Counted from the stretch's first letter, positions 44,394 to 53,473 are shown. The stretch: DNA of 64,000 nucleotides from Flavobacterium sp. IB48 (GCF_016405855.1 NZ_JAEFCA010000006.1:203748-267747), one strand, 5' to 3'. Notes: generated by a model not told the origin, from the sequence alone. Translations and numbers: made by a program.

Positions 44394-44993
44394 TTAACAA
44401 ATATTTAATGCATTACTTCTTAGCGTATAATTAACTAATAAATCGATGGTAAAATCATTTATCTCATCTTCATTATCATGTGGAACAATCTCTTTTAAAG
44501 AATCTCTTAATTGATATCCATAAAAATTAGATTTGTTTTTCACAAGATCAACCAGTATTAAGTCATAATTACTTAAAATAAAATTAAAATAGCCCCAATC
44601 TTTGTTAAATGAAAAACTAATGTAAGACACTACTAATTTGTCCATATCATGAGTAGTTTGAAAAGTATCATAAATTACTTTCTTATCTACAGTATCTATA
44701 TAAAAGAGTAAACCTTGATTGTTTATTCTGAATTCACAATTAAGTATTTGTGTCCTCTTTTCGTTATTATGCTCTTGGATAACCAAATAGTTTTTTACTC
44801 TATCTTTGTATAAATTATCGTAATCAATATTTAGGTGATAATTATAAATATAATCATCCATTTCAAATTTTGTAAATAACACCTCTGTGTTTATTTTAGT
44901 GATTTCTTCCAATAATTTTGTTCTATCAAAATTTTCTGCGTCAATCTTATAATCTCTCTCTAAAACTGCTTTCGTCTCTTTAAAATAATTCAT
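44394..44993 (-). CDS. Unknown protein of the peptide cluster
   Basis: 199 residues, soluble, acidic and rich in Asn/Tyr/Phe. No catalytic motif or known domain is recognised. It overlaps the glycosyltransferase-like gene upstream by 14 bases, so the two are translated together, and lies just before precursor 3. Candidate roles: leader-recognition or chaperone protein, modification enzyme of a new type, or immunity protein. Confidence 0.6.
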   Translation of the reverse strand: MNYFKETKAVLERDYKIDAENFDRTKLLEEITKINTEVLFTKFEMDDYIYNYHLNIDYDNLYKDRVKNYLVIQEHNNEKRTQILNCEFRINNQGLLFYIDTVDKKVIYDTFQTTHDMDKLVVSYISFSFNKDWGYFNFILSNYDLILVDLVKNKSNFYGYQLRDSLKEIVPHDNEDEINDFTIDLLVNYTLRSNALNIC

Positions 44994-45894
44994 ATTGGTT
45001 ATTTCTAAGTGTTTTTTTTACTTTTTCATAATATTCAGGATAATTTTCTTTAAAAGTCATATATATAAACTCGTTCATATTCAATGACTTTTTCCATGTG
45101 GAAACGGGATGAATATAACTAGTTCTTGGAATATCATGTATTTTAACAAGTTCACTAAAAGTTTTACTAATAGGCAGGTTAATATATGGTTCAATAGGCA
45201 TATTTTTTTCAATAGACAAACTATAAAACAAAGCTTGTTCAAAAAACACATTAAATGGAGTTAAATGAGGAAGTAAATCTAATTTACTATAATTTTTATC
45301 AATAATTTCAAATGCTTTTCTTGTATACATTTTAAAAAAATCAATATCGCATCCTCCAATAATTCCTGCATTAATACCTTCAAAATTATTCAAGGTTGCC
45401 TTTGCTTCAACATAATTTTTCATTTCAACTGGCAATTCAAAATTATTCTTTTGAATTTCCTCAGTAACTAGCGCATAATACTCTACGTTATTTTCAAAAT
45501 TCTGACAAATTAATGCTTTAGATAGTAATTCTTCTTCAAATTCTTTCCATATAAAAATATCATTATCGATATGTAAAAAAGGTTCGTCTTGAATCGCATA
45601 TGCTTTTATTTTACCAACAGCCCACAATTCAGGTCTATAATTATTGATCTCATTTAAACTGGTATTGACTTTATCATACGGCAATCCTAAGTCATCTATC
45701 AAAATTTTCGCACCCAAATCATCAGTAACAAGTTCTACATTTGAATAAAATTCTTTAAGTTTCAATACACTAAGGCAGTTTGAAATTAAAAACATTTCGT
45801 TGTTTAACCAAGATCCTCCTTTTGCTTTCTTTTTTTCAATGGAGTGCAAAAAAGGTTTTGTCCAGAAGCTTTGTACTATTTTATAATCATTCAT
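44980..45894 (-). CDS. Glycosyltransferase-like protein (DUF6734-like)
   Basis: 304 residues. The region VELVTDDLGAKILIDDLGLPYDKV (split here as two strands) and FLHIDNDIFIWKEF (about 105-118) resembles GT-A fold glycosyltransferases, with DND as a DxD-type metal/nucleotide-sugar motif; NAGIIGGCDIDFF near 180 fits the acceptor loop. No signal peptide. In the middle of a precursor-peptide cluster it may attach a sugar to Thr, Ser, Tyr or Cys of the core. Alternatively it may decorate another molecule. Overlaps the next gene by 14 bases. Confidence 0.62.
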   Translation of the reverse strand: MNDYKIVQSFWTKPFLHSIEKKKAKGGSWLNNEMFLISNCLSVLKLKEFYSNVELVTDDLGAKILIDDLGLPYDKVNTSLNEINNYRPELWAVGKIKAYAIQDEPFLHIDNDIFIWKEFEEELLSKALICQNFENNVEYYALVTEEIQKNNFELPVEMKNYVEAKATLNNFEGINAGIIGGCDIDFFKMYTRKAFEIIDKNYSKLDLLPHLTPFNVFFEQALFYSLSIEKNMPIEPYINLPISKTFSELVKIHDIPRTSYIHPVSTWKKSLNMNEFIYMTFKENYPEYYEKVKKTLRNNQYELF

Positions 45895-45903
45895 TGTAAT
45901 AAA

Positions 45904-46701
45904 CTATTTTAATAAATTTTCTATTTGTGGCAAGTAAATTTTATCAAGGGGATGAGTATAATTGTCTTTCATAACATATCCTTTCTTATAAAAATCTTGA
46001 GCTTTGAAAAGATTTTCTTTAAACAAACTTAAATTGTTTTCCTTTTTGTACGCGAGTGCTAAATAATAATAAGTTTCCGCTAAATAATCATCTATTGTAA
46101 GTTCCTTTTTTAAAGATTTAATAGCCTCTTTAACATCACCTGTTTCTAGATAAAGAACTCCTAAATGCAGAAAATCATAATTTTGGGGTGTATAATCCTT
46201 AATCGACAATTGTGTTTTAATTAGAGAAATAGCTTTTTTCCTATTTCCGAGTGATTTATAACATAACGCAATTACTATCTTTAAATGATAATCACCATTT
46301 TGCGAATATCCTATATTGTATTTATTAATTTTCTCAAGCGCTTCTAGATCTGTCAAGGCACCACGATAATCTCTTAGAAACTGATACTTGCACCAACCTC
46401 TATAACCCAAATTATCATTAGGGTTAATTTCAACAGCTTTATCGATTATTTTTTTCCATGTAATAAAATCTCCCCTTTTCAAGTATGGAACTGATTTTTC
46501 TCTATAAGCGTAATCAAAATTGGGGCACAATTTTATTGCTTTATCAAAGTCCATCTGCGAATATTTATGACCCTGATATTGTTCTGCATTGACTGCAATT
46601 TTACAAGCTTTTTCACAAAGGGAATCCTTATAAACGCTACAATTTGGTTGACAAAAAACTAAGGCAGGAAATAATACTAAAATAAATTTTAAAAGGCTCA
46701 T
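45904..46701 (-). CDS. Exported TPR protein
   Basis: 265 residues. The signal peptide MSLLKFILVLFPALVFC is followed by a Cys, so it may be a lipoprotein. At least four tetratricopeptide repeats follow (e.g. QMDFDKAIKLCPNFDYAYREK, LEKINKYNIGY, LGVLYLETGDVKEAIKSL, YYLALAYKKENNLSLF). It overlaps the gene upstream by 4 bases. TPR proteins act in protein-protein contact; an envelope accessory or immunity role for the exporter is plausible. Confidence 0.7.
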   Translation of the reverse strand: MSLLKFILVLFPALVFCQPNCSVYKDSLCEKACKIAVNAEQYQGHKYSQMDFDKAIKLCPNFDYAYREKSVPYLKRGDFITWKKIIDKAVEINPNDNLGYRGWCKYQFLRDYRGALTDLEALEKINKYNIGYSQNGDYHLKIVIALCYKSLGNRKKAISLIKTQLSIKDYTPQNYDFLHLGVLYLETGDVKEAIKSLKKELTIDDYLAETYYYLALAYKKENNLSLFKENLFKAQDFYKKGYVMKDNYTHPLDKIYLPQIENLLK

Positions 46702-47201
46702 GGTAAAATTTCAAGGAGTTTATAATTATTTAATTTAAAAGTCAGGTATTGATAGTAATCGTATTTTTTTCCATCATATTCCCCAATTAACCATCCATCA
46801 AGAGATTTGGTAATAGCTAATAATTGCTTAATATTATCTTCGTCAAACTTAGTTGGCATATAATTCATATCCATTTCCTGAACCCTAAACAAACCTGTTT
46901 TACCTTCGCAATTAATTAAAAAACGAATAGTAATGTATCCAGATCCACCTCCGGTTGTTACAATCTTTGGATTATAATTTTCTTTAAATTTTTTTAAGAT
47001 CTCATATTTTTCACCTTTATATTGAAATCCCTTAGAAAAATTATAATATTGTGCAGTTTGCTTAACATCACATATTTTAAAATTTTGATCATCAAGTTTT
47101 TGATCAAATTCTATATCTCCAACTTGTTGAGGATATAATTCATCTGTAACTTGTGCGCTAAGAGTAAATGAAAACAGAAAAATTAGATAGGTTATTTTCA
47201 T
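46698..47201 (-). CDS. Exported protein with a TonB-C-like domain
   Basis: 167 residues. Signal peptide MKITYLIFLFSFTLSA ends at about 16. The segment GGGSGYITIRFLINCEGKTG (about 90-110) with the following NIKQLLAITKSLDGW resembles the C-terminal domain of TonB-type proteins found as free periplasmic modules in Bacteroidota. No membrane anchor remains after cleavage. It overlaps both neighbours by 4 bases. Function in the cluster unknown. Confidence 0.6.
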   Translation of the reverse strand: MKITYLIFLFSFTLSAQVTDELYPQQVGDIEFDQKLDDQNFKICDVKQTAQYYNFSKGFQYKGEKYEILKKFKENYNPKIVTTGGGSGYITIRFLINCEGKTGLFRVQEMDMNYMPTKFDEDNIKQLLAITKSLDGWLIGEYDGKKYDYYQYLTFKLNNYKLLEILP

Positions 47202-48340
47202 GAGTTTGTTTTATTAAATATTTCATAGGAAAAAACATAAGGCTGATTTGAGACATCTAATGAATAAATCGTTTCGCGATTTCTTTTTGTTAATTCAGCA
47301 CATCTATTTTTAAAAAAAGTATACCATTTTACCCCTTCCTCTTTATACAAAAGTGGTAAATTAAATTTTTCGACCGAAGCGTTGAATCTTTTCATGTTAC
47401 TTGAGAATCGCCCCATTAATTCATGATGCTGTCTCGTGTTAAAGATGTTGTTTTCGATACAAGTTTCAAAACAAATATTAATATTTGATTGTGTAAACAT
47501 ACCGTGAAATCGACCGTATACTTCTCCATGATCTTGCGGATTTTTTGTAAAATCCGAAATAGGGCTTTTAAATGGTATAGTGAATAGATCTATTTTAGTA
47601 TCATAAGTTAATGTGTTAAAAACTACATGAGAACCCTCGTGTAAAATGTGATCTAAAAAGAATATCTCATCATCCTCATTACTAACATTTAAAAAAATCA
47701 TATTATGACCTTGAATGGATGCAAAAGAATATGGCTCTCCATGATACATCAATACTTTTTTCACATTCTTTCTTAACAAAGTAAAGTAGTCAAAGTAGTG
47801 TTTTTTAATTACTGCAAGAGCATTATTAAAATGGTCAATATGCTTCTCCGCTATATTATTAATTTCAACATCTACAATTTCACCATCATTATTAACAAAC
47901 ATACATTCCAGAAGTGGGTGATGCGTTTTTATTAATTCAATTTGTTCTGCCAAATAAAAAATTGGTTCGAAATTAAAATTGACACTATTACCGCTGCTAT
48001 CAAATAATATGAATCTACCATTTTTATTTTCTAATATTAACTCACAACTAATCAGATTCGTTATAAAATATCCAATTTTAGAAATATAAATAATACCCTT
48101 CTTATTTGTAAATACCTCTATTTTTTTCTTTGGATTTTTCTCATATCCGTAAATAAGGTAATCTAGCCACTTATCATCCTTTTGAGTTACGTACGCAAAA
48201 AGAAGTGGATCTTGGTAAATATCATCATCATCAAAATCTAGTCTTTCAAAGATATCACTATGCCTCTTGTAAAGTAATAATTTAAGAGAATCGATAGTTT
48301 TAGTTAAACATATATCAAAATCATTATAAAAAAAATCCAT
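47198..48340 (-). CDS. HExxH-motif peptide-modification-like protein
   Basis: 380 residues, no signal peptide. FLDHILHEGSHVVFNTLTYD (about 230) holds HEGSH, an HExxH metal site, followed about 35 residues later by EVYGRFHGMFTQSNINICFE. HExxH plus the downstream R/GxxHG pattern is the signature of the HExxH peptide-modification family found beside modified peptide precursors, some members of which are described as iron/2-oxoglutarate hydroxylases rather than proteases. It is 2 bp after the adaptor gene. A core-peptide hydroxylase is the leading guess; an ordinary zinc metallopeptidase is the alternative. Confidence 0.68.
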   Translation of the reverse strand: MDFFYNDFDICLTKTIDSLKLLLYKRHSDIFERLDFDDDDIYQDPLLFAYVTQKDDKWLDYLIYGYEKNPKKKIEVFTNKKGIIYISKIGYFITNLISCELILENKNGRFILFDSSGNSVNFNFEPIFYLAEQIELIKTHHPLLECMFVNNDGEIVDVEINNIAEKHIDHFNNALAVIKKHYFDYFTLLRKNVKKVLMYHGEPYSFASIQGHNMIFLNVSNEDDEIFFLDHILHEGSHVVFNTLTYDTKIDLFTIPFKSPISDFTKNPQDHGEVYGRFHGMFTQSNINICFETCIENNIFNTRQHHELMGRFSSNMKRFNASVEKFNLPLLYKEEGVKWYTFFKNRCAELTKRNRETIYSLDVSNQPYVFSYEIFNKTNS

Positions 48341-48342
48341 AA

Positions 48343-49614
48343 TTATTGTTTTAAATCTTTAGTCAAAATGTATACAAATCGTTCAATTAATCTTAAATCT
48401 TCAGTAATAATTTCAGCTTGGCCTACTAAGTTGTTTGGTTTAATTTTTTTATGCTGATTAGTAATTAAGCCATCATTTAACGATATGTTTATAAAGTAAT
48501 AATTAGCATTTGCAACAGTCGTAATTTTATCGATTTTCCCTTGCAAGTAACCATATTCTTCCGAGGGATAGTTTACCAACTTTATTATTACTTCTTGGCC
48601 TTTTTTCACTTTACCAGAACCAAGTGTCGGCATCTTCCCTCGAGCAAAATAAATTCCTTTTTCCGACTGTACTAAAGTAAAAAGGACTTGTTCATTTTTT
48701 ACAAACTGATTTGTTTTCCATACTTCAAAGAAGTTTATATTTCCATCAGCTGGTGATTCAAATAAATATTTGTTTTTCCAATTTAGAATCTGAGACTTTA
48801 ACTCTTGAATCGCCGTACTAATATTGGTTATATGATCGACATTTTGATTTTCTTTCTCTAAAATTAATTGTGCATTATCTTTTTTAATTAAGCTTTTATC
48901 ACTTTCAAGATTGGATATATTTGTACCAAAGCTTTTATATCTGTTTTCTGCTTGTAATAATTCAATTTGCATTTTTTCAAAATCACTCTTGGAAATGACT
49001 CCCTTTTGGAATAATTCTGAATACCTTAAATAATCATTTTTCTTAAATTCATATTCCTTTTTCGCTATCTCTTTTTGATAATGATAATCTGATTGAATAT
49101 TATTAACTTTATTAATTCGCTCTTTATTCGACTTAATACCAACCAATTGCGGATTATAAGTTTTGTAAAACTTATATTGGCTTATAAATTTTATCAAATT
49201 ATTAAAATACAATTGATTTTCACCTAGTTCTAATTTTTGCGGAATCCGGACTATTAAATCTTCAAAAGGCAAATTAAGCAAGGAATCAATTTTTTTAACA
49301 TCCTTAGTGTTTGCCGAATTTTCTATAACAGCAATCCATTGACCTTTTTTAACAAATTGACCATCTGTAAAATACAGTTCTTTCAGCTTTCCGCTACTTC
49401 TACTAACAATATTTATAGGAGGATTTTGAGAAGTAATTTCAACTTCAGAAACTACTATATCTGGGTATTTAATGATCCATGTTAATACTAGCAAAATAAA
49501 AATTATTATAAAAAAAACAGTATTACCCCAAGAAATAATCCAGGAAGGCGTTTTCTCTAGTATCTCTTTAGAATATTCGCTTTGCTCATTTAATAAATCA
49601 ATTTTCTTTTTCAT
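48343..49614 (-). CDS. HlyD-family membrane fusion protein of the peptide exporter
   Basis: 423 residues. One membrane helix (WGNTVFFIIIFILLVLTWIIKY, split) lies at about 28-48. A beta-barrel/lipoyl segment (SRSGKLKELYFTDGQFVKKG near 90) is followed by a long coiled-coil hairpin (about 160-270) and the second lipoyl half FESPADGNINFFEVWKTNQF near 290. This is the periplasmic adaptor of type I secretion. It is 4 bp after the C39-ABC transporter and would link it to an outer-membrane TolC, which is not encoded here. Confidence 0.92.
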   Translation of the reverse strand: MKKKIDLLNEQSEYSKEILEKTPSWIISWGNTVFFIIIFILLVLTWIIKYPDIVVSEVEITSQNPPINIVSRSSGKLKELYFTDGQFVKKGQWIAVIENSANTKDVKKIDSLLNLPFEDLIVRIPQKLELGENQLYFNNLIKFISQYKFYKTYNPQLVGIKSNKERINKVNNIQSDYHYQKEIAKKEYEFKKNDYLRYSELFQKGVISKSDFEKMQIELLQAENRYKSFGTNISNLESDKSLIKKDNAQLILEKENQNVDHITNISTAIQELKSQILNWKNKYLFESPADGNINFFEVWKTNQFVKNEQVLFTLVQSEKGIYFARGKMPTLGSGKVKKGQEVIIKLVNYPSEEYGYLQGKIDKITTVANANYYFINISLNDGLITNQHKKIKPNNLVGQAEIITEDLRLIERFVYILTKDLKQ

Positions 49615-49618
49615 TTTC

Positions 49619-51835
49619 TTAATTTGATAATTCTAATTGATTTTTAACTAATCTAAAATAAGCTCCTTGTTTTTTTACTAAACTTTCGTGATTCCCTTCT
49701 TCTATTATCTTGCCTTTTTCCATAACAATGATATTATCTGCATTTTTAACAGTGCTTAGTCTATGAGCAATTACGATCGCAGTTTTTCCTTCAAAAAAGG
49801 TATTTAGATTGTTCATAATTATTTTTTCATTATTTGCATCTAATGAACTTGTAGCCTCATCGAAAAAAAGGAAATTAGGATTTTTGTATACTGCTCTAGC
49901 TATTAGCATCCTCTGCATTTGACCACCACTCAAATTTACACCACTTGTTCCTGAAGGACCAATTCTTGTATTATAACCAGAAGGTAATGACTCAATCATT
50001 TCTTCAAGATTTGCCATCTTCACAGATTTAATTAGGTCCTCCTTATTTATTATTCCTTCAGTATTTGATTCTGTAATATTTTTTGCTATTGTATCTGTAA
50101 AGATGTATCCATCTTGCATTACTACCCCACAAGAACTCCTCCACTTCTTAGTATCTATATTTTTAAGATTTATTTTCCCTACGCTTATATCTCCTTCAGT
50201 GGGAGTGTACAATTTTAACAACACTTTTAGTAAAGTAGTTTTACCGCTTCCACTTTCGCCAACGATAGCCGTTGTCTTACCTTTAGGAATGTGCAAATTT
50301 ATATCCTCTAAGATCATTTTTGATTTCCTTCCTCCATACTGAAAATAGAGATTTTTCAAATATATATCATGATTCAAAGGGACTTCATTCTGAAATTCCG
50401 AATCTGAATACTCATCTTTTATATCGTTTATTTCATTCATTCTTTGAAGACTTATTTTTGCATCTTGAGCGTCGATAAAAAATTGAAATAATGTCATTAA
50501 AGGAGCATTTAGCTGTCCAATTATATACTGAACAGCAACCATCATACCCAAAGTCATATCTCCTTTAATTACTGAATATGCAGCCACAAAAGAAATTAAT
50601 ATATTTTTTATTTCATTAATTGAATTTGCTCCAATAGACTGAATCTGCGATAGTTTTAATGATTCAATTGATATTTTATACAATTTAATCCTCATTTCTT
50701 CCCAGCCCCATCTTCTTTTCTTCTCAGAGCCATTAATCTTAATTTCTCTTATACCATTTACTATTTGAATTAGACTACTAGAATTACCGGCTGATTCATC
50801 GAATCTTCTATAATCTAATTCAGCTCTTTTTTTCATGAAAAAATTAATCCACGCTACATAAAATAACGCCCCTCCTAAAAAAATCAGGAAAATTGTAAAG
50901 TTATATCCTAATAAAATTAACATAAAAATAATCATATTAAGCATGGAAAAAAATGTATTTGGAGAGGTTGTTAAAAATCTTTCCAATCTTTCTGAATCCT
51001 GAACTCTTTGAAGTATGTCTCCAGTAATTTTAGAATCAAAAAATGAAACTGGTAGTTTCATTAATTTTATTATAAATTCGGAAGCTATAGTTAAATTTAT
51101 TCTAGCTCCAATATAAAGTAAAAGCCAACTTCTGATAATATTGATAACAGACTGTGAGAGAAAAAGTGTTAACTGCGCTATTAAAACTAAAACGACAAAA
51201 TTTATATTTTTATAATTTACACCTTTATCTATAATAGCTTGAGTAAGGAATGGAAATATGATTTGAATTATACTACCAATAAATAAACCAATAAAAAGCT
51301 GAATAATATACTTTTTATACGGTTTAATATAAGGTATAAGAGATTTGAAACCTGCTTTTCTATTTAGATCCTCCCTTTCTTCGTAAAAGGAAGGTGTGGT
51401 TTCTAATAAAATTACTAACCCTTCATCAGAATTGTTTAAATATTTAGTATTTTGCCAACCTTCAATAAATTTTTCTTTTCCATAGATTAACAAGCCGTGA
51501 TCAGGATCAGATACATATACCTTATTGTTCTTAATTTTATAAACAATTACAAAATGTCTTTGCCTCCAATGAACTATGCATGGTAAAGGTGCTTGTTTTT
51601 CAAGTGTTTCGTAATTAACAGTAGCAACTAATGTTTTGAATCCAAGAGTTTCAGCAGCATCTGTAATTCCCAAAACAGATACTCCTTCAGTAGTTATTCC
51701 ACATATATCTCTCAGGTACTCAGAGGAATATATTTTACCATAATATTTTGCTAAAATTCGTAAGCAAGTTGGACCGCAATCTGTTCGGTCATATTGCTGA
51801 TAAAAAGGGAATTTTCGTTCTTTAATTAGAAACAT
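49619..51835 (-). CDS. C39-peptidase ABC exporter (leader-cleaving bacteriocin transporter)
   Basis: 738 residues from ATG at 51835 (MFLIKERKFPFYQQ); an upstream ATG at 51865 is less likely. The N-terminal C39 domain has catalytic Cys in DRTDCGPTCLRILAKYYG and His in VHWRQRHFVIVYKI, with DPDHG supplying the Asp. Six membrane helices follow (about 165-430), then an ABC ATPase with Walker A GESGSGKTTLLKVLL, signature LSGGQMQRMLIARA and Walker B NFLFFDEATSSLD. It should cut the precursors after LTGG and export the cores. It is the first gene of the minus-strand cluster. Confidence 0.95.
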   Translation of the reverse strand: MFLIKERKFPFYQQYDRTDCGPTCLRILAKYYGKIYSSEYLRDICGITTEGVSVLGITDAAETLGFKTLVATVNYETLEKQAPLPCIVHWRQRHFVIVYKIKNNKVYVSDPDHGLLIYGKEKFIEGWQNTKYLNNSDEGLVILLETTPSFYEEREDLNRKAGFKSLIPYIKPYKKYIIQLFIGLFIGSIIQIIFPFLTQAIIDKGVNYKNINFVVLVLIAQLTLFLSQSVINIIRSWLLLYIGARINLTIASEFIIKLMKLPVSFFDSKITGDILQRVQDSERLERFLTTSPNTFFSMLNMIIFMLILLGYNFTIFLIFLGGALFYVAWINFFMKKRAELDYRRFDESAGNSSSLIQIVNGIREIKINGSEKKRRWGWEEMRIKLYKISIESLKLSQIQSIGANSINEIKNILISFVAAYSVIKGDMTLGMMVAVQYIIGQLNAPLMTLFQFFIDAQDAKISLQRMNEINDIKDEYSDSEFQNEVPLNHDIYLKNLYFQYGGRKSKMILEDINLHIPKGKTTAIVGESGSGKTTLLKVLLKLYTPTEGDISVGKINLKNIDTKKWRSSCGVVMQDGYIFTDTIAKNITESNTEGIINKEDLIKSVKMANLEEMIESLPSGYNTRIGPSGTSGVNLSGGQMQRMLIARAVYKNPNFLFFDEATSSLDANNEKIIMNNLNTFFEGKTAIVIAHRLSTVKNADNIIVMEKGKIIEEGNHESLVKKQGAYFRLVKNQLELSN

Positions 51836-51868
51836 TTTAATATTTTTGGAAGTAAATATATACAAAAT

Positions 51869-53104
51869 ATGATTAATATAAAAAATTTATCAAAAATAGG
51901 AATTGGCACTTATAGAATGTCGATTGAAAACTCGGAGCATAAAAATGCTTTTAATTATGCCCTAGAAAAAGGAATCAATTTAATTGATACCGCCTCTAAT
52001 TATCAAAATGGGAATTCAGAAAAATTAGTGGGTAATTGCATGGAAAACTCTCAAAGGGAAAATGTATTTATAGTAACGAAAGCTGGTTATATACAAGGTG
52101 ATGATATTGACAAAATAAAAGACTTAAATGTTAAAAAATTAGTAAAAATTACAGATTCTTTTCTTTTCTCAATTGACAAAGAATTCATTAAATTTAAATT
52201 TCATGAATCATTAAAGAAATTAAACACAGATTACATAGATTGTTTTTTAATTCATAATCCCGAACATTATTTTGATGTTGATAACATATATCAGGAGAAC
52301 ATCAACGATGACATTATTGAGACATTCAGACTCTTAGAAGATTTAGTTACCGAAGGGAAATTAAGATATTACGGTATTAGTTCAAACAATATAACTAAAA
52401 ACAACTCTAAAGGAATAAACCTTAACAAGATATTTGAATTTAAAAATAATTTTCCCTCTTTTAAATTTTTACAATTCCCTTACAATCTTGTAGAAAATGA
52501 AGCTTCCAATAATTTACTTAATGAAAAGTCGTTAATAGATTTATGCCAAGAGCAAGATATTACAATAATATCAAACAGACCAATTAATACAACTTTTGAA
52601 GGAAAAGTGTTGAGACTTGCTGAATACAATGATGATTTTAATATAATTAGTATTGAAAAAAAAGAAGAAGAACTTTTTGATTTATTTTTATTAAAGATTA
52701 TAGAGAGATTAAATATTCTTGGAGAAAACTCATCTTTAGATGTATTTCTTCCAATAAAGTTCTTCATTGATAATAGAAAAGTTATCGCAAATACCGAAGC
52801 AATTGACAAAGCCATAAATTATTATTTAATACCATTTCTTTCTCAAATTGAATTAAATAATTATGAAATAATAACAATGATCAGGGAATTAAGAGAATAT
52901 TGGGTTTTATTTTCTAAGCAATATAATAATGATCGACTTAAAAAATTTAAACAAGGGTTAGTTCATGAAAAAATATTGGACATTAATGATAAAAGAGAGT
53001 TCTCAGTTATAGCATGTGACCTTTATTTGAAAAATGGAATTAATCATGTTCTTATGGGATTAAGAGACAAAAAATATATTGATGGAATTTCAAGATTTTT
53101 GTAA
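51869..53104 (+). CDS. Aldo/keto reductase with C-terminal extension
   Basis: 411 residues, longer than the usual 300-330. The N-terminal part is a classic aldo/keto reductase: GIGTYRM, GINLIDTASNYQNGNSEKLV with Asp/Tyr of the tetrad, IVTKAGY with Lys, and CFLIHNPEHYF with His. The middle (LEDLVTEGKLRYYGISSNN) is also canonical. After about residue 230 an insertion of about 150 residues precedes a family-typical end (GINHVLMGLRDKKYI). It is divergent from the exporter with only 33 bp between starts; a TATTTTTG box at 51841-51848 may be its -7 element. Probably a tailoring reductase of the cluster. Confidence 0.85.
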   Translation: MINIKNLSKIGIGTYRMSIENSEHKNAFNYALEKGINLIDTASNYQNGNSEKLVGNCMENSQRENVFIVTKAGYIQGDDIDKIKDLNVKKLVKITDSFLFSIDKEFIKFKFHESLKKLNTDYIDCFLIHNPEHYFDVDNIYQENINDDIIETFRLLEDLVTEGKLRYYGISSNNITKNNSKGINLNKIFEFKNNFPSFKFLQFPYNLVENEASNNLLNEKSLIDLCQEQDITIISNRPINTTFEGKVLRLAEYNDDFNIISIEKKEEELFDLFLLKIIERLNILGENSSLDVFLPIKFFIDNRKVIANTEAIDKAINYYLIPFLSQIELNNYEIITMIRELREYWVLFSKQYNNDRLKKFKQGLVHEKILDINDKREFSVIACDLYLKNGINHVLMGLRDKKYIDGISRFL

Positions 53105-53129
53105 TATTCAAGTCCTTTCTTTTTTAAGT

Positions 53130-53249
53130 TTAACAATGATCACTTTATAAGTATTTTAAAAGAGCCAAATTAGAACAATACTGCCAAAGGATTGTTATTA
53201 AAAACGATCCGAAATTTATAAAAAACGATCATTTTACTTCTTTGTAAAA
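53130..53249. repeat. Direct repeat, copy B (right flank of the peptide cluster)
   Basis: About 120 bp matching 40983-41106. Two single-base gaps relative to copy A; the encoded string FKRAKLEQYCQRIVIKNDPK is kept, then the frame ends early. It starts 25 bp after the aldo/keto reductase stop; fainter similarity begins at 53103, at the stop codon itself. Confidence 0.82.
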
Positions 53250-53444
53250 GTTAAGACTGTAAAAAGGAATTTCTTCCCGAGTTTAGAAATAACATTAATA
53301 AAAATCAATTATTCAAGTTCATTCTGAAAATGTAGAGAGAACCTCCCAGTGCCAGGTACAGGGGTATGTAAAAAAGGAAGATGATTTCGAGGTATAACGA
53401 AATGTGATCAAAAAAATGTTCATTTTGATCTTATTACCATAATC

Positions 53445-53473
53445 AAAAAGCGCCAGCTGGAGAGAGCTGGCGC
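53445..53473 (-). terminator. Terminator of the DUF1254 operon
   Basis: GCGCCAGCT (53450) pairs with AGCTGGCGC (53465-53473) around GGAGAG; on the minus strand a T-run follows (53449-53445). It lies 71 bp after the stop of the last DUF1254 gene. A weaker hairpin GATCAAAA/TTTTGATC sits at 53406-53430. Confidence 0.85.
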
